NCBI RefSeq assembly: GCF_016862955.1
Contig: NZ_BONY01000036.1
Location: 31,244-95,243 of the forward strand
Source: Rhizocola hellebori
GTDB lineage: Bacteria > Actinomycetota > Actinomycetes > Mycobacteriales > Micromonosporaceae
Direction: 5' to 3'
Length of the DNA stretch: 64,000 bases
The notes beneath the pieces were generated by a model that did no database searches, was not told the origin of the DNA, and saw only the letters and a list, made by a program, of their open reading frames with translations. Positions 23,449 through 32,674 of this stretch are shown here, one piece after another; within the stretch, counting starts at the first letter, position 1; each line of letters opens with the position of its first letter. Made by a program: the position numbers and the translations under genes.

Positions 23449-24903
23449 TTGGACCTGCTCGGCAGGATCGCAGCGAAGCGCAACCAGCTGACTGGTGGTC
23501 AGCGTCCGCGTGGTGCTGCCCGTAAGTCGTTTACGGAGCCGCTGTCGTGGGCTTTGGACGAGATGCGGCTGCCGTGGCTGGGGTCGACGCCGCTGGACGG
23601 GCGCAAAGAGGGCATCGAGAACGACTTCGAGGCCTACATCCGCCGTGCCTACAAGGCCAACGGCATCATCTTCGCCTGCATCACGACCCGCCAGCAGGTC
23701 TTTAGCCAGGCCCGCTTTCAGTGGCGCGAGTTTACCAAGGGCAGGCCTGGCGACCTGTTCGGCAACGAGGAGCTGTCGATCCTTGAGCGGCCGTGGCCAT
23801 CGGGGACGACTGGCGAGCTGCTGGCACGTATGGAGGTTGTCGCGTCGCTGGCGGGCAACTTCTACGCCACGGTGGTCGACGACGACGGGCGTTTCGGCAA
23901 AGCTGCTACAGGTGAGGGCAGGCGGATCGCCTACCTGCGGCCCGATTGGGTCACCATCATCATCGGCTCGCCGAACGACAATCCCTACGACGCACGGGCG
24001 AAGGTCATCGGCTACGAGTTTCAGCCGCGAACCGTCACGGGCGTGCGATCGGGCCAGCCGCTGTTCTTGCTCCCGAACCAGGTCTGCGCCTATCAGCCCA
24101 TTCCCGATCCGGAAGCCCGTTTCCGGGGCATGTCGTGGCTGACACCGGTCCTGCGTGAGATCCAGGCTGACAACGCCGCCACGTCCCACAAGGACGCCTT
24201 CCTCAAGAACTCGGCCCGGCCCGGCCTGGCGATCAAGATGGACAAGGACACCTCCACCGAGGCCTTCAAGGAATTCGTGGAGATATTCAAGGCCAACCAT
24301 CAGGGCTGGCAGAACCACTTCGGCACCCTGTTCCTCGCGGGCGGAGCGGACGTCACCCCGATCACGATGAACTTCCAGGAGCTTGACCTGGCCAATGTGC
24401 AGGCGAAGACCGAGAACCGTATCGCCGTGGCCGCTGGTGTTCCCGCCGCGATCCTGGGCATCTCGGAGGGCTTGCAGGGCTCGACGCTGAACGCGGGCAA
24501 CTTCACCGCCGCGAAGAGGTTGTTCGCCGAAACCACGATCGCGGACCTGTGGGCGAAAGCCTGCCCGTCGCTGCAAACGTTGCTGACTCCTCCGTCGCCT
24601 GGTGCTGAGCTTTGGTATGACGCCCGCCAGATTCCGTTCCTGCGGGATGACGCAAAAGATGCGGCGTCGATCCAGCAGATGGAAGCGACGACGATCAAGT
24701 CGCTGAACGAGACGGGCTACGAACCTGACTCCGTCGTCGCGGCGGTAATTAACAAGGACTGGCGGCTTCTCAAGCATTCGGGCAGGTTCTCGGTCCAGCT
24801 ACGCGCGCCCGGTGAGGGCGAAGAGGCCGCAGGTCAGCCCACTTTGCCTGCCGCAGATCCAAGCACCACCCTCGCCTTGCCGTCCGGCCCGGACGAGGAG
24901 TGA
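23449..24903 (+). CDS. Portal protein (HK97 type)
   Basis: A 484-residue protein starting at TTG. The portal family signature is visible: an N-terminal ANGIIFACITTRQQVFSQAR segment, a central GMSWLTPVLREIQADNAATS and a C-terminal AAGVPAAILGISEGLQGSTL, followed by a low-complexity tail. It forms the dodecameric ring at the prohead vertex through which DNA passes. The next gene starts 3 bases after its stop. Confidence 0.93.
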   Translation: MDLLGRIAAKRNQLTGGQRPRGAARKSFTEPLSWALDEMRLPWLGSTPLDGRKEGIENDFEAYIRRAYKANGIIFACITTRQQVFSQARFQWREFTKGRPGDLFGNEELSILERPWPSGTTGELLARMEVVASLAGNFYATVVDDDGRFGKAATGEGRRIAYLRPDWVTIIIGSPNDNPYDARAKVIGYEFQPRTVTGVRSGQPLFLLPNQVCAYQPIPDPEARFRGMSWLTPVLREIQADNAATSHKDAFLKNSARPGLAIKMDKDTSTEAFKEFVEIFKANHQGWQNHFGTLFLAGGADVTPITMNFQELDLANVQAKTENRIAVAAGVPAAILGISEGLQGSTLNAGNFTAAKRLFAETTIADLWAKACPSLQTLLTPPSPGAELWYDARQIPFLRDDAKDAASIQQMEATTIKSLNETGYEPDSVVAAVINKDWRLLKHSGRFSVQLRAPGEGEEAAGQPTLPAADPSTTLALPSGPDEE

Positions 24904-24906
24904 GCC

Positions 24907-27399
24907 ATGCCGGTCAAGCGCGACTACGTACGGGACAGTCAAGGACAGTTCGCTGAGACCCCTGGTGGTAGCGCCGGCGTCTCCGCCCTCAACGCCATCG
25001 CAGGCATCGACGTCATGGACGCCGAAAAGTACGCCGACGTTTACGGCGACGTGTTGAACGACGCGGGCGTAGACCTTGGCAACGACGGCGACGAGATGGG
25101 ACTGACCGCCCGTTTCTTCGAACGCGGCGACCTGCATGTGGTCCTGGACCTGGAGGACGGCAAGCGCCAGGTTTTCGAGGACATGGATCCGGAAGGTATG
25201 CGCCAGTTGGCGTACAACCTCGAGGATGTCCTGGCTGTCGACGAGGACGAGTTCGAGCCTGACGACCCGTACGACGATGTGGTGGCCGACGCCGACTCGG
25301 ACAAGCACGGCTTCTATGTGGCCAAGAACGGTGTCGGTGACATCCGGATCCGGCCACCGGATGCGGCCGAGGACGACTATCTGGAGATGTCGGCGGAGCA
25401 GGCGCTGGAGTTTTCCGAGGCGCTGCTGAACATCGCGGACAGCTATGAGGAGCACTTCGACGAGATCGTTGACGGCAGCGAAGACGCGAAGGCCGTCAAA
25501 CATCCTGGGCACCCGGATCAGTCGGTGCACGGCAGGCGACGCAAGCCGCCAAGCATCGACATCCCAGCGGTTTCGTTGCCGCAGCCTGAGCCGGAGCAAG
25601 CTCCCACCCGCAAGCCACCAGCGCGGCCGAAACCACCCAAGCCCAAACCGCCGAAACCCGCATCTGCCGCACGCCTGCCCGTGTATGTTCCGCCGAAGTC
25701 GCTTACTGCTGCCGAACGGGCGCGGGCAACCAAGCTGATTGAGGCGGATCCGAACATTACTGCCACCGTCCATGAACGGCATGGGCGAATTTCCTGGTCC
25801 GGCATGCTCAGCGACGACGACGCGGCATGGCTTCAGTCGGTGCATGACCGGGAGCCCGCGTTCGTGAACCGGCTCGCCCAGACTGCACGGATCAATCGGC
25901 GGATCGGGGATGCGGCTAAGAAGGCCGGGCAAACGCCTGCCGTGTACAAAAAGGACGTTGCGGCCAGGCTCGGTGAGTTGCTTGACGGCAAGCCCGTTGC
26001 GGTGCGGGTGCGCGACGAAACCGCCCTGCGCGGCATCCTGTCAGGCGGCAGGTTCAAGACGTCGCTGGAAGGTGCAAAGCGTGCCCCGCATCTGAGCACC
26101 GATGCTGACGCTCGGCGGCTGGGCGAACAGATACTCGGCATCAGCCCGGAGACGCCGCCGGAGCTGCGGCCCGTGTATGGATACGTCGCCATCCACGGCA
26201 TCGAGCCAGCTCTCAGTGAGGGCAAGAAGATCTCTGGCATCGCCCAGCGGGAGGGCCAGGAAGATGTCCTCAGCGTCTACGGCAAGGTCCAGGTGGTTCT
26301 AAAGCCCGAGGTGCGTGGCCGGTCTACGGCGACGGTGGGTGACAGTCTCGACGAGATCGGCTGGATCAGGCCGTCGCCGCTGGACAGCCCAAGCGCTGAG
26401 TCCGTCGTCGCCCATGACCTGGAGTGGATGGACGATCCAGGTTGGACCCGCACTGGCTATGTCGAGGCGCAAGTCCACGGTGGTGTCCGGACAGAGGACA
26501 TTGCGGAAGTCGTGTTTCCGGCCGATCCGCAACCGTTGACCGCGGCTGCGCTTGACGATGCAGGAATTGCCTGGCGGGTGCTGAAACCGAACGGCAGCAA
26601 AGCGGTCAAACGCACCTACGTCCGCGACTCCCAAGGGCAGTTCGCCGAGACTCCTGGTGGCGATGCGGCTTCGGATGCATGGGCATCGCTTCGCGACCGC
26701 CAGCAGCGCGTCGAGGCATCGTCTAGCTCTCCGGTGAGGGAGTCGCGCCGTAACGGTGGCTTCATGGGCGGCACTGCGCGGGAGGTTCATGCCGATGGCA
26801 CCACGACCATTCACAAGCAGCTGGAGGACGACAGGGACTCCGACGCTCTGACTGGGGTGAGGCAGGCCGATGCCGAGGAGCTGGGGTCGCTGGTGGCCAA
26901 CGCGGTTGGGCTTCGCGCGCCAGCCGTTCATCGAGTCGGCCCGACAGACCTGCACATGGAGTTGATGGACGGCAAGCACATCGAGCATTCGTCGATGTCG
27001 CCGTGGCAGCGCCCGCCACAAGAGTTGGCCGAATCCGACCAGGGGGTCTTGCTCGGCCTGCTGGACATTGTCATCGGCAACCCCGACCGGCATGCCGGGA
27101 ACTATCTCGTCGGCGACGACGGAGCGATCATTCCATTGGATCACGCCCTTTCCTTTGGTAAGCACGGCAGTGCAGGCCTGGGCGGCGGTTTCAGCGGCCC
27201 GTTCATGAACGACGCCAGAAACGACTGGCCGGAAAAGATCGACATATCCCCCGAGGACATGGACCTGATCCGGGAGCGTTTGGACGGGATTAAAGGCGAC
27301 TTCGAACGCCTGGGGCGAACTGACTGGTGGGACCAGATGATTGAGAACCTGGACACCATCGCCGAGCGCGCCTCCGGTACGAGGCGGCGGGTCGCATGA
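24907..27399 (+). CDS. Giant modular head-region protein with ART-like and PI-kinase-like domains
   Basis: An 830-residue protein between portal and protease. Residues 3-21 read VKRDYVRDSQGQFAETPGG, followed by an acidic module (22-200). A KHPGHPDQSVHGR motif (198-210) and a Pro/Lys-rich linker follow. Residues about 260-555 resemble DUF3626 or ADP-ribosyltransferase-like domains: GRFKT, RPVYGYV, VQVVLKPEVRGR, TVGDSL and YVEAQVHGG near 518. The KR-YVRD motif recurs at 567-585. Residues 615-820 form a PI3/4-kinase or HipA-like kinase: K637, E658/E659, NPDRHAGN (725-732, Asp 727) and LDHALSFG (Asp 745). All key kinase residues are present. Likely packaged in the head and injected; that is inference from position and analogy with MuF-type toxins. 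Confidence 0.75.
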   Translation: MPVKRDYVRDSQGQFAETPGGSAGVSALNAIAGIDVMDAEKYADVYGDVLNDAGVDLGNDGDEMGLTARFFERGDLHVVLDLEDGKRQVFEDMDPEGMRQLAYNLEDVLAVDEDEFEPDDPYDDVVADADSDKHGFYVAKNGVGDIRIRPPDAAEDDYLEMSAEQALEFSEALLNIADSYEEHFDEIVDGSEDAKAVKHPGHPDQSVHGRRRKPPSIDIPAVSLPQPEPEQAPTRKPPARPKPPKPKPPKPASAARLPVYVPPKSLTAAERARATKLIEADPNITATVHERHGRISWSGMLSDDDAAWLQSVHDREPAFVNRLAQTARINRRIGDAAKKAGQTPAVYKKDVAARLGELLDGKPVAVRVRDETALRGILSGGRFKTSLEGAKRAPHLSTDADARRLGEQILGISPETPPELRPVYGYVAIHGIEPALSEGKKISGIAQREGQEDVLSVYGKVQVVLKPEVRGRSTATVGDSLDEIGWIRPSPLDSPSAESVVAHDLEWMDDPGWTRTGYVEAQVHGGVRTEDIAEVVFPADPQPLTAAALDDAGIAWRVLKPNGSKAVKRTYVRDSQGQFAETPGGDAASDAWASLRDRQQRVEASSSSPVRESRRNGGFMGGTAREVHADGTTTIHKQLEDDRDSDALTGVRQADAEELGSLVANAVGLRAPAVHRVGPTDLHMELMDGKHIEHSSMSPWQRPPQELAESDQGVLLGLLDIVIGNPDRHAGNYLVGDDGAIIPLDHALSFGKHGSAGLGGGFSGPFMNDARNDWPEKIDISPEDMDLIRERLDGIKGDFERLGRTDWWDQMIENLDTIAERASGTRRRVA

Positions 27400-28592
27400 G
27401 GCGCGAACTTCTGGGCATCCAGGCCGATCGCGGCCATGGCGGCTACGTGGAGTTTGTTGACGGCGTTGGAACCTATGCAGGGGCAACAGCCCAAGTCTTC
27501 GCCGCGCTTCGAAAGATCGTCGGAGACGACAAGCTCGCCAGTGGACTCATCGACCGCGGTTGGTCGAACGGTTACCTCTACTTGGGTCCAGCCACGGACG
27601 CCAAGTCCCTCAAGCGCACCTACGTCCGTGACGGCGAGGGACAGTTCGCCGACGTCCCAGGTGTAGGCAACGACGCGATCGCATTGGACAAGCTGAAGCT
27701 GGCCTCCCGGATCCAGCTCGGCGAGGGTGAGCGCCTGCTGTCGTCGCGCAAGTTCAAGGCGGGCGGAGCTGGCAGCTGGGACCTGCTTGCGGCCGAGGTC
27801 GACACACCTAACGGCCGTGAAGTGCGGCTTGGCGTCGTCAACCCGAATGACTCGAAGCGATGGGCAGGCGGAGCTGATCCCAAGCGCGATACCAGGGTGC
27901 GGGAGATCGACGCCGAGATCGAACGTCTTGAAGGTAAGGACGACGCGGACTTCACCGACGAAGACGACGCGCGACGGGACGAGCTGCTTGAAGAGCGCGC
28001 CAGCCTAATCGGCGATGCGGACGAGGCTGGCCTCAACCGCACCGCGCTCCTTGGCCCGGCTGCTGTTGCTCAGCTAAGAGACGCCATCGCGGTGGGCCAG
28101 AAGGCGGCGAGCAAGCATTCGAGGGAAGCCGACGCCTTCTGGAGCGAACACGGCGATGCATGGGCGGCCGAGCGCGACAGGCTCAATCAGATGACGTGGG
28201 GCCAGCTGACTGACGCCGACAAGGACAGGCTGCTTGAACTCGACGAGCTGCTCGAAGCCGCACCCGACTGGGAAGCGACGCACGCAGAGGGCGCGATTCC
28301 TGCGAGTGGTGACGGTGACCTTGTCTACAGCATTGAGGGCGGCGACTTCAATGACGATGAGGGCTGGATTCTGCGCATCGGCGTCCGACCACGCGATGCC
28401 GATGAGAACTGGTATCCGGGCTTCAGTGACGACGCAGCGATCTTCGAGCCGAAGGACGTCAAGGCATTGCTGGCCGGGCTTGCCGAGCTTGCCGGAGACC
28501 AAACCAAAGCCGCGACGGGCGGCCGTCTGTCCATCAAGCGAACCTACGTACGCGACGATGAAGGTCAGTTCGCGGAGACGCCTGGCGGTGGC
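24913..28592 (+). repeat. Module-boundary motif repeated four times across two genes
   Basis: A motif of form (V/L/I)KR(D/T)YVRDxxGQFA(E/D)xPG occurs at 24913-24969, 26605-26661, 27609-27662 and 28533-28592. A degenerate SIKR remnant sits just before the protease domain near 29596. DNA-level identity between copies is moderate, so they have diverged but stay in frame. Each copy precedes a distinct domain. Confidence 0.8.
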
Positions 28593-30815
28593 TTGTCCGC
28601 TTTGGACAAGCTGAAGCTGGGCAAGCTCGCACCCGACGGATTCACGGTGCGGTCTTCGAAGAAGATCACGACCGACTATGCGGACCTTGGTGTCGCTGAA
28701 GTGGGCAGCCCAGACGGTCGGCAGTTCCGTGTAGGGCTCATCACCACCGACTCGGGCCGGTGGGACGCAGGGTTCACTGGCGAGAAGCGCAAGGACGAGC
28801 TGCGTCAGCAGATCGCACAGCTGCAGGCGCTGCTCGACTCGGATGACGAGCAGCCTGACGAGCTAGAGGAAAAGCTTGGCGAGCTGGAAAGCGAGCTGGA
28901 AGATCTCGATGCCGACCGCACCGCGATTCTGACGCCAGAAGCAATGGCGGACCTGCGCCGCCAGCTCGGCGACGCAGCAGAACTTGCTAAGGCCAACAAG
29001 GCGAAGCAGAACGCAACCGTCAAAGAGCTTGAAGCTCTCGACAGGCAACGTGACGACATCATTGCCCAGGTCAGCAACCCCGGTTTGGAGCGCCAGATCT
29101 CTAGCCTGTCGTACAGGCTGCGCCAGAAGCAAGGCATCATCAAGCGCCTGAGCGCCAAGCCGAACGCGCATGGCTGGAGCGACGAGGTGATCGCCGAACT
29201 TCTCGTCGAACACAGAGCCGACGCGGCAGAGCTAGAAGCTGAGCTGGTGCCCCTACTGGCCCGTCGGGCGGAAATCGTGCCGCCAGAAGCGCTGGCACGG
29301 CTGGAGGATCTGGATCGTCAGTACAACACCCTCAACGATGCCGACATCGACGACATCATCACGTCGGCCGAAGTGCCCACGTCAAACGGAGGGCGCGTTC
29401 TCACTGAAGTGTGGGGCTCCGACGACGAGGACTCGGACTGGGTAACCGCGCGGCTATACGTGCTGGGCCCAGGCGAGACGACTCACGACGCGGACAACAG
29501 CGACGAGTATGCGTACCTGCGTGGCCTCAAGGGTCTGAGCAAACTGATTGCCGCCTTCGATGGCGGGGACGTCAAGGCAGCTGCGGGCCGCCACTCCATC
29601 AAGCGATCCTCGACTGGGGAAACCATGCAACTCAAAAGCTTCCAGCCCGAGGTGAAGGCCGTCGGCCGAAACGGCGACACGGGTACCGCCACCATCGCCA
29701 TCGCCACCCTCGGTGTCGTGGACAAAGACGGTGACGTTACCCAACCAGGCTTCTTTGGCGAACAGCATGCCCAGATGGTGCCCGCACACGACTGGAACCA
29801 CGTTCCCATCGGCAAAGGCCGCGTCTACGAGAAGGGCAACCAGGCCCTTTTCGACGTGACGTTCAACCTGAAGATCCCGGCCGCCAAGGACTGGTACGAG
29901 GCCATCAAGTTCGACAAAGAGAACCCGCCGTCGCTGCAGGAATTTTCCTACGGCTATCACGTCCACGACGGCGGTTCCAAGCAAGGCAACTTCAAGGGCC
30001 GACAGGTCCGCTACCTCACGCCACGCCCCGACGGTCAGCCGGGCGGCAAAGTCTTCGAAGTCTCGCCCGTCCTGCTCGGCGCAGGGGAAGGAACCGGAAC
30101 CGTGGATGTGAAATCCCTCGCCCGCGAGCGCATCGCCGCACGCAAAGCCCGGACGGGCGCGCTCGGCCTGTACGCCGGAGCGGTCGCACCGCACGAAACC
30201 GCCACCGTCGCCCGCTCCTGGGACGGCGTCAAAACGGTGGCAGGCCTACCCGACGACGCCCTGCCCTCGCACCTGCGCACCGTCTACGCGTGGGTCGACC
30301 CGGCAGGCGACCCCGAGCTGAAGGCCTCCTACAAGTTCCCGCACCACCACGGCGTCTCCGGGCCTGCGAACATCCGCGCCTGCCTCGCCGGAATAGCCGT
30401 CCTCAACGGAGCCACCGGCGGCGTCGACCTCACTGACGCCGACCGCAAATCCGTCTACGACCACCTGGCCGGTCACCTGCGTGACGCGGACCGGGAGCCG
30501 CCGAACCTGCGTACAGACCTCGGCGTAGCAAGTGGCAAGAACCTGCGTTTCGGCGATGAGGCGGCCAACGTCCTCGCCGGCGTCGCAGGGCTGATCGACC
30601 GCGCATCGGACGTCATGGCGCTCCGGCAGCGTAAGGGCAAAGGCCTGACCGCCAACACCGCCGACCTCCTTAGCTGGGTCCGCGATGAATGCAAGCGGCT
30701 GGACTCTCTGCTCTCGCAACCCATCGAGGCCGACGACGAACCAAGCACCCACGTGACCGATGAAGAGATCGCGTCCGTGGTGCTGGCTGCCGTCGCCAGG
30801 CTCAACGACAACTGA
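27396..30815 (+). CDS. Tandem modules fused to the prohead protease
   Basis: A 1139-residue protein overlapping the previous stop (ATGA). Residues 1-70 are a small domain. Boundary motifs at 72-89 and 380-398 each precede a paralogous module beginning ALDKLKL, with long coiled-coil inserts and similar beta-helix endings (to about 735). Residues about 744-905 are an HK97 U35-type prohead protease: LGVVDKDGD, the His in PAHDWNHVPIG (about 797-806) and the Ser in SLQEFSYGY (about 845-853). The C-terminal part (YKFPHHHG to PPNLR) is the extension common in actinophage proteases. An internal ATG at 29626 could start a free protease. Most phage proteases are 200-400 residues, so this one is extraordinarily extended. 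Confidence 0.8.
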   Translation: MRRELLGIQADRGHGGYVEFVDGVGTYAGATAQVFAALRKIVGDDKLASGLIDRGWSNGYLYLGPATDAKSLKRTYVRDGEGQFADVPGVGNDAIALDKLKLASRIQLGEGERLLSSRKFKAGGAGSWDLLAAEVDTPNGREVRLGVVNPNDSKRWAGGADPKRDTRVREIDAEIERLEGKDDADFTDEDDARRDELLEERASLIGDADEAGLNRTALLGPAAVAQLRDAIAVGQKAASKHSREADAFWSEHGDAWAAERDRLNQMTWGQLTDADKDRLLELDELLEAAPDWEATHAEGAIPASGDGDLVYSIEGGDFNDDEGWILRIGVRPRDADENWYPGFSDDAAIFEPKDVKALLAGLAELAGDQTKAATGGRLSIKRTYVRDDEGQFAETPGGGLSALDKLKLGKLAPDGFTVRSSKKITTDYADLGVAEVGSPDGRQFRVGLITTDSGRWDAGFTGEKRKDELRQQIAQLQALLDSDDEQPDELEEKLGELESELEDLDADRTAILTPEAMADLRRQLGDAAELAKANKAKQNATVKELEALDRQRDDIIAQVSNPGLERQISSLSYRLRQKQGIIKRLSAKPNAHGWSDEVIAELLVEHRADAAELEAELVPLLARRAEIVPPEALARLEDLDRQYNTLNDADIDDIITSAEVPTSNGGRVLTEVWGSDDEDSDWVTARLYVLGPGETTHDADNSDEYAYLRGLKGLSKLIAAFDGGDVKAAAGRHSIKRSSTGETMQLKSFQPEVKAVGRNGDTGTATIAIATLGVVDKDGDVTQPGFFGEQHAQMVPAHDWNHVPIGKGRVYEKGNQALFDVTFNLKIPAAKDWYEAIKFDKENPPSLQEFSYGYHVHDGGSKQGNFKGRQVRYLTPRPDGQPGGKVFEVSPVLLGAGEGTGTVDVKSLARERIAARKARTGALGLYAGAVAPHETATVARSWDGVKTVAGLPDDALPSHLRTVYAWVDPAGDPELKASYKFPHHHGVSGPANIRACLAGIAVLNGATGGVDLTDADRKSVYDHLAGHLRDADREPPNLRTDLGVASGKNLRFGDEAANVLAGVAGLIDRASDVMALRQRKGKGLTANTADLLSWVRDECKRLDSLLSQPIEADDEPSTHVTDEEIASVVLAAVARLNDN

Positions 30816-30832
30816 GAGGGCACACGAAAGCC

Positions 30833-32071
30833 ATGACCACCGACACGCTCGAATTCCCGGCCCTGAAGGAAGCGCAGGGCAAACTCGACGCCAAGCGCAA
30901 GAGCCTGGCCGACCTGCTCGCCGAGGCAGGCCCCGACTACGACATGACGAAGGTGAAGTCCATCCAGGGCGACACCCACGCCAAGGTCGCCGAGATCGCG
31001 AAGATGAACGCCGAGATCGACGAGGCGAAGGCGGCGGTCACGAACCTGGTGACGCTGCACAAGGCGGCCCAGAACAGCCGCGACGACAGCGGCTCGCGTG
31101 AGGGCGGCGCGGATTCCGACATGGACACCCGCGGCCGCAAGGGCTTCGGCCAGCTCGTGATGGGCTCTGAGGCCATCAAGGGCTACAAGGCCGGTTCCGG
31201 TAGTGGTCCTGTCGCCCGCATCGACGTGGGTTTGAAGACCCTCTTCGAGACTGGCGCAGGCTGGGACCCGGAGGATCTGCGCACTGGCCGGGTGGAGATG
31301 TACCCGACCCGTCCCGCGCCTCGGGTGATCGACGCGTTCCCGCAGACGACCACCACGATGTCGACTGTCCTCTACATGGAGGAGACGACGTTCACCAACA
31401 ACGCGGCCGAGACCTCCGAGGGCGCGGCCTACGGTGAGGCGCAGCTGGCGCTGACCGAGCGCAGCTCCGAGGTCCGCAAGGTCGCGGTGTTCCTGCCTGT
31501 CACTGACGAGCAGTTCGAGGACGAGCCGCGCGCCCGCTCCTATGTGGAGAACCGCCTTCCGTTCATGCTCAAGCAGCGCCTCGACCTGCAACTGCTCACC
31601 GGTAACGGCACCTCGCCGAACCTGCGCGGCACTGAGAACGTGTCGGGCATCAACACCCAGGCACTGGGCGTCGACCCGCTGGCGGACGCGCTGTACAAGG
31701 CGATGCGGGCGGTCCGGGAGACCGGCTTCGCCGAGCCGAGCCACGTGTTTATCCGCCCGTCCAAGTGGGAGCAGGTCCGCCTCGCGCGTACCGCTGACGG
31801 CATCTACATCTGGGGCCACCCGTCGATGCCCGGCCCGATGACGATCTGGGGCGTGCCGGTCGTCGAGACCACGGCGGTCACCTCCACCAAGGCGGTTCTG
31901 GGCGACTACACCAACTTCTCCGAGGTTTCGGTGCGCCGCGGAATCGACATCCAGATCTCCAACAGTCACGGCTCCTTCTTCATTGAGGGCAAGCTGGCGA
32001 TCCGCGCCGATGTTCGGTGCGCGGCAATCCACTACCGGCCGACCGCATTCGCCGTCGTGACCGGCCTCTGA
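30833..32071 (+). CDS. Major capsid protein (HK97 fold)
   Basis: A 412-residue protein. Residues about 10-85 are a helical coiled-coil delta domain (KEAQGKLDAKRKSLADLLAE, KMNAEIDEAKAAVT) that acts as built-in scaffold and is cut by the upstream protease. The rest is the HK97 fold: EGAAYGEAQLALTERSSEVR (E-loop side), SHVFIRPSKWEQVRLA, and the end VRRGIDIQISNSHG. It forms the icosahedral shell. A strong terminator follows. Confidence 0.93.
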   Translation: MTTDTLEFPALKEAQGKLDAKRKSLADLLAEAGPDYDMTKVKSIQGDTHAKVAEIAKMNAEIDEAKAAVTNLVTLHKAAQNSRDDSGSREGGADSDMDTRGRKGFGQLVMGSEAIKGYKAGSGSGPVARIDVGLKTLFETGAGWDPEDLRTGRVEMYPTRPAPRVIDAFPQTTTTMSTVLYMEETTFTNNAAETSEGAAYGEAQLALTERSSEVRKVAVFLPVTDEQFEDEPRARSYVENRLPFMLKQRLDLQLLTGNGTSPNLRGTENVSGINTQALGVDPLADALYKAMRAVRETGFAEPSHVFIRPSKWEQVRLARTADGIYIWGHPSMPGPMTIWGVPVVETTAVTSTKAVLGDYTNFSEVSVRRGIDIQISNSHGSFFIEGKLAIRADVRCAAIHYRPTAFAVVTGL

Positions 32072-32121
32072 TCTGCGGAAACGCAGACCCAGCGCCACAA
32101 ACCTCAATACAAGACGTGACT

Positions 32122-32145
32122 AGACAACCCGCGGGTTGTCTTTTT
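32122..32145 (+). terminator. Rho-independent terminator after the capsid gene
   Basis: GACAACCCG (32122-32130) and CGGGTTGTC (32131-32139) form a perfect 18-base palindrome, followed by six T (32140-32145). A partial stop here would make capsid mRNA more abundant than downstream connector and tail mRNA. Confidence 0.85.
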
Positions 32146-32164
32146 TCATGCCCAAGGAGACCTC

Positions 32165-32575
32165 ATGCCTTACACAGGCGGATTCCCCAACCCGGCGGTC
32201 AAGAGCGCTCGCGCCCGCTGGGACTTCTCAGTCGACGGCGGTGCCGTCGGCGCGATATCCATCGGCTCCACCGGCCAAATCCCGGCCGGTGCCTACATCA
32301 CCCACGGCTTCGTCGAGGTCGACACAGCGGTCACCAGCAGCGCCTCCGGCACTCTCGCGATCCACGTCGAGGCGGCCGATGACATTGTGGCCGCCGCCGC
32401 AGTGTCCGGCGCGCCCTGGTCCACAACCGGCCTCAAGTCGATCGTCCCGGTAGCCACCGGCGCGACGGCGAAGAAGACCACGGCGGCGCGCACCATCACC
32501 GCCACCATCGCCACCGGCGCACTCACTGCGGGTGTGGTCGACGTGGTGCTGTTCTACGTCGTTCTCGGCGACTGA
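32165..32575 (+). CDS. Putative head decoration or structural protein
   Basis: A 136-residue, Ala/Thr-rich protein of beta character (VDGGAVGAISIGSTGQIPAG, TLAIHVEAADD) without Cys. Placement directly after the capsid gene suggests a head decoration or stabilising protein. The ribosome site is AAGGAG. Family not recognised. Confidence 0.55.
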   Translation: MPYTGGFPNPAVKSARARWDFSVDGGAVGAISIGSTGQIPAGAYITHGFVEVDTAVTSSASGTLAIHVEAADDIVAAAAVSGAPWSTTGLKSIVPVATGATAKKTTAARTITATIATGALTAGVVDVVLFYVVLGD

Positions 32576-32587
32576 CCTACCTGATCT

Positions 32588-32613
32588 GCGCGGCGGTCCT
32601 CCGGCCGCCGCGC
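32588..32613. terminator. Intergenic hairpin
   Basis: GCGCGGCGG (32588-32596) pairs perfectly with CCGCCGCGC (32605-32613) around an 8-base loop. No U-run follows, so it is a weak terminator or mRNA-protecting stem between two structural genes. Confidence 0.45.
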
Positions 32614-32674
32614 ACCCAAACCTTGGCGTGGCAGCAGACCGCGGTCATCAACGCACGCCGGAAAGCAGGAACCA

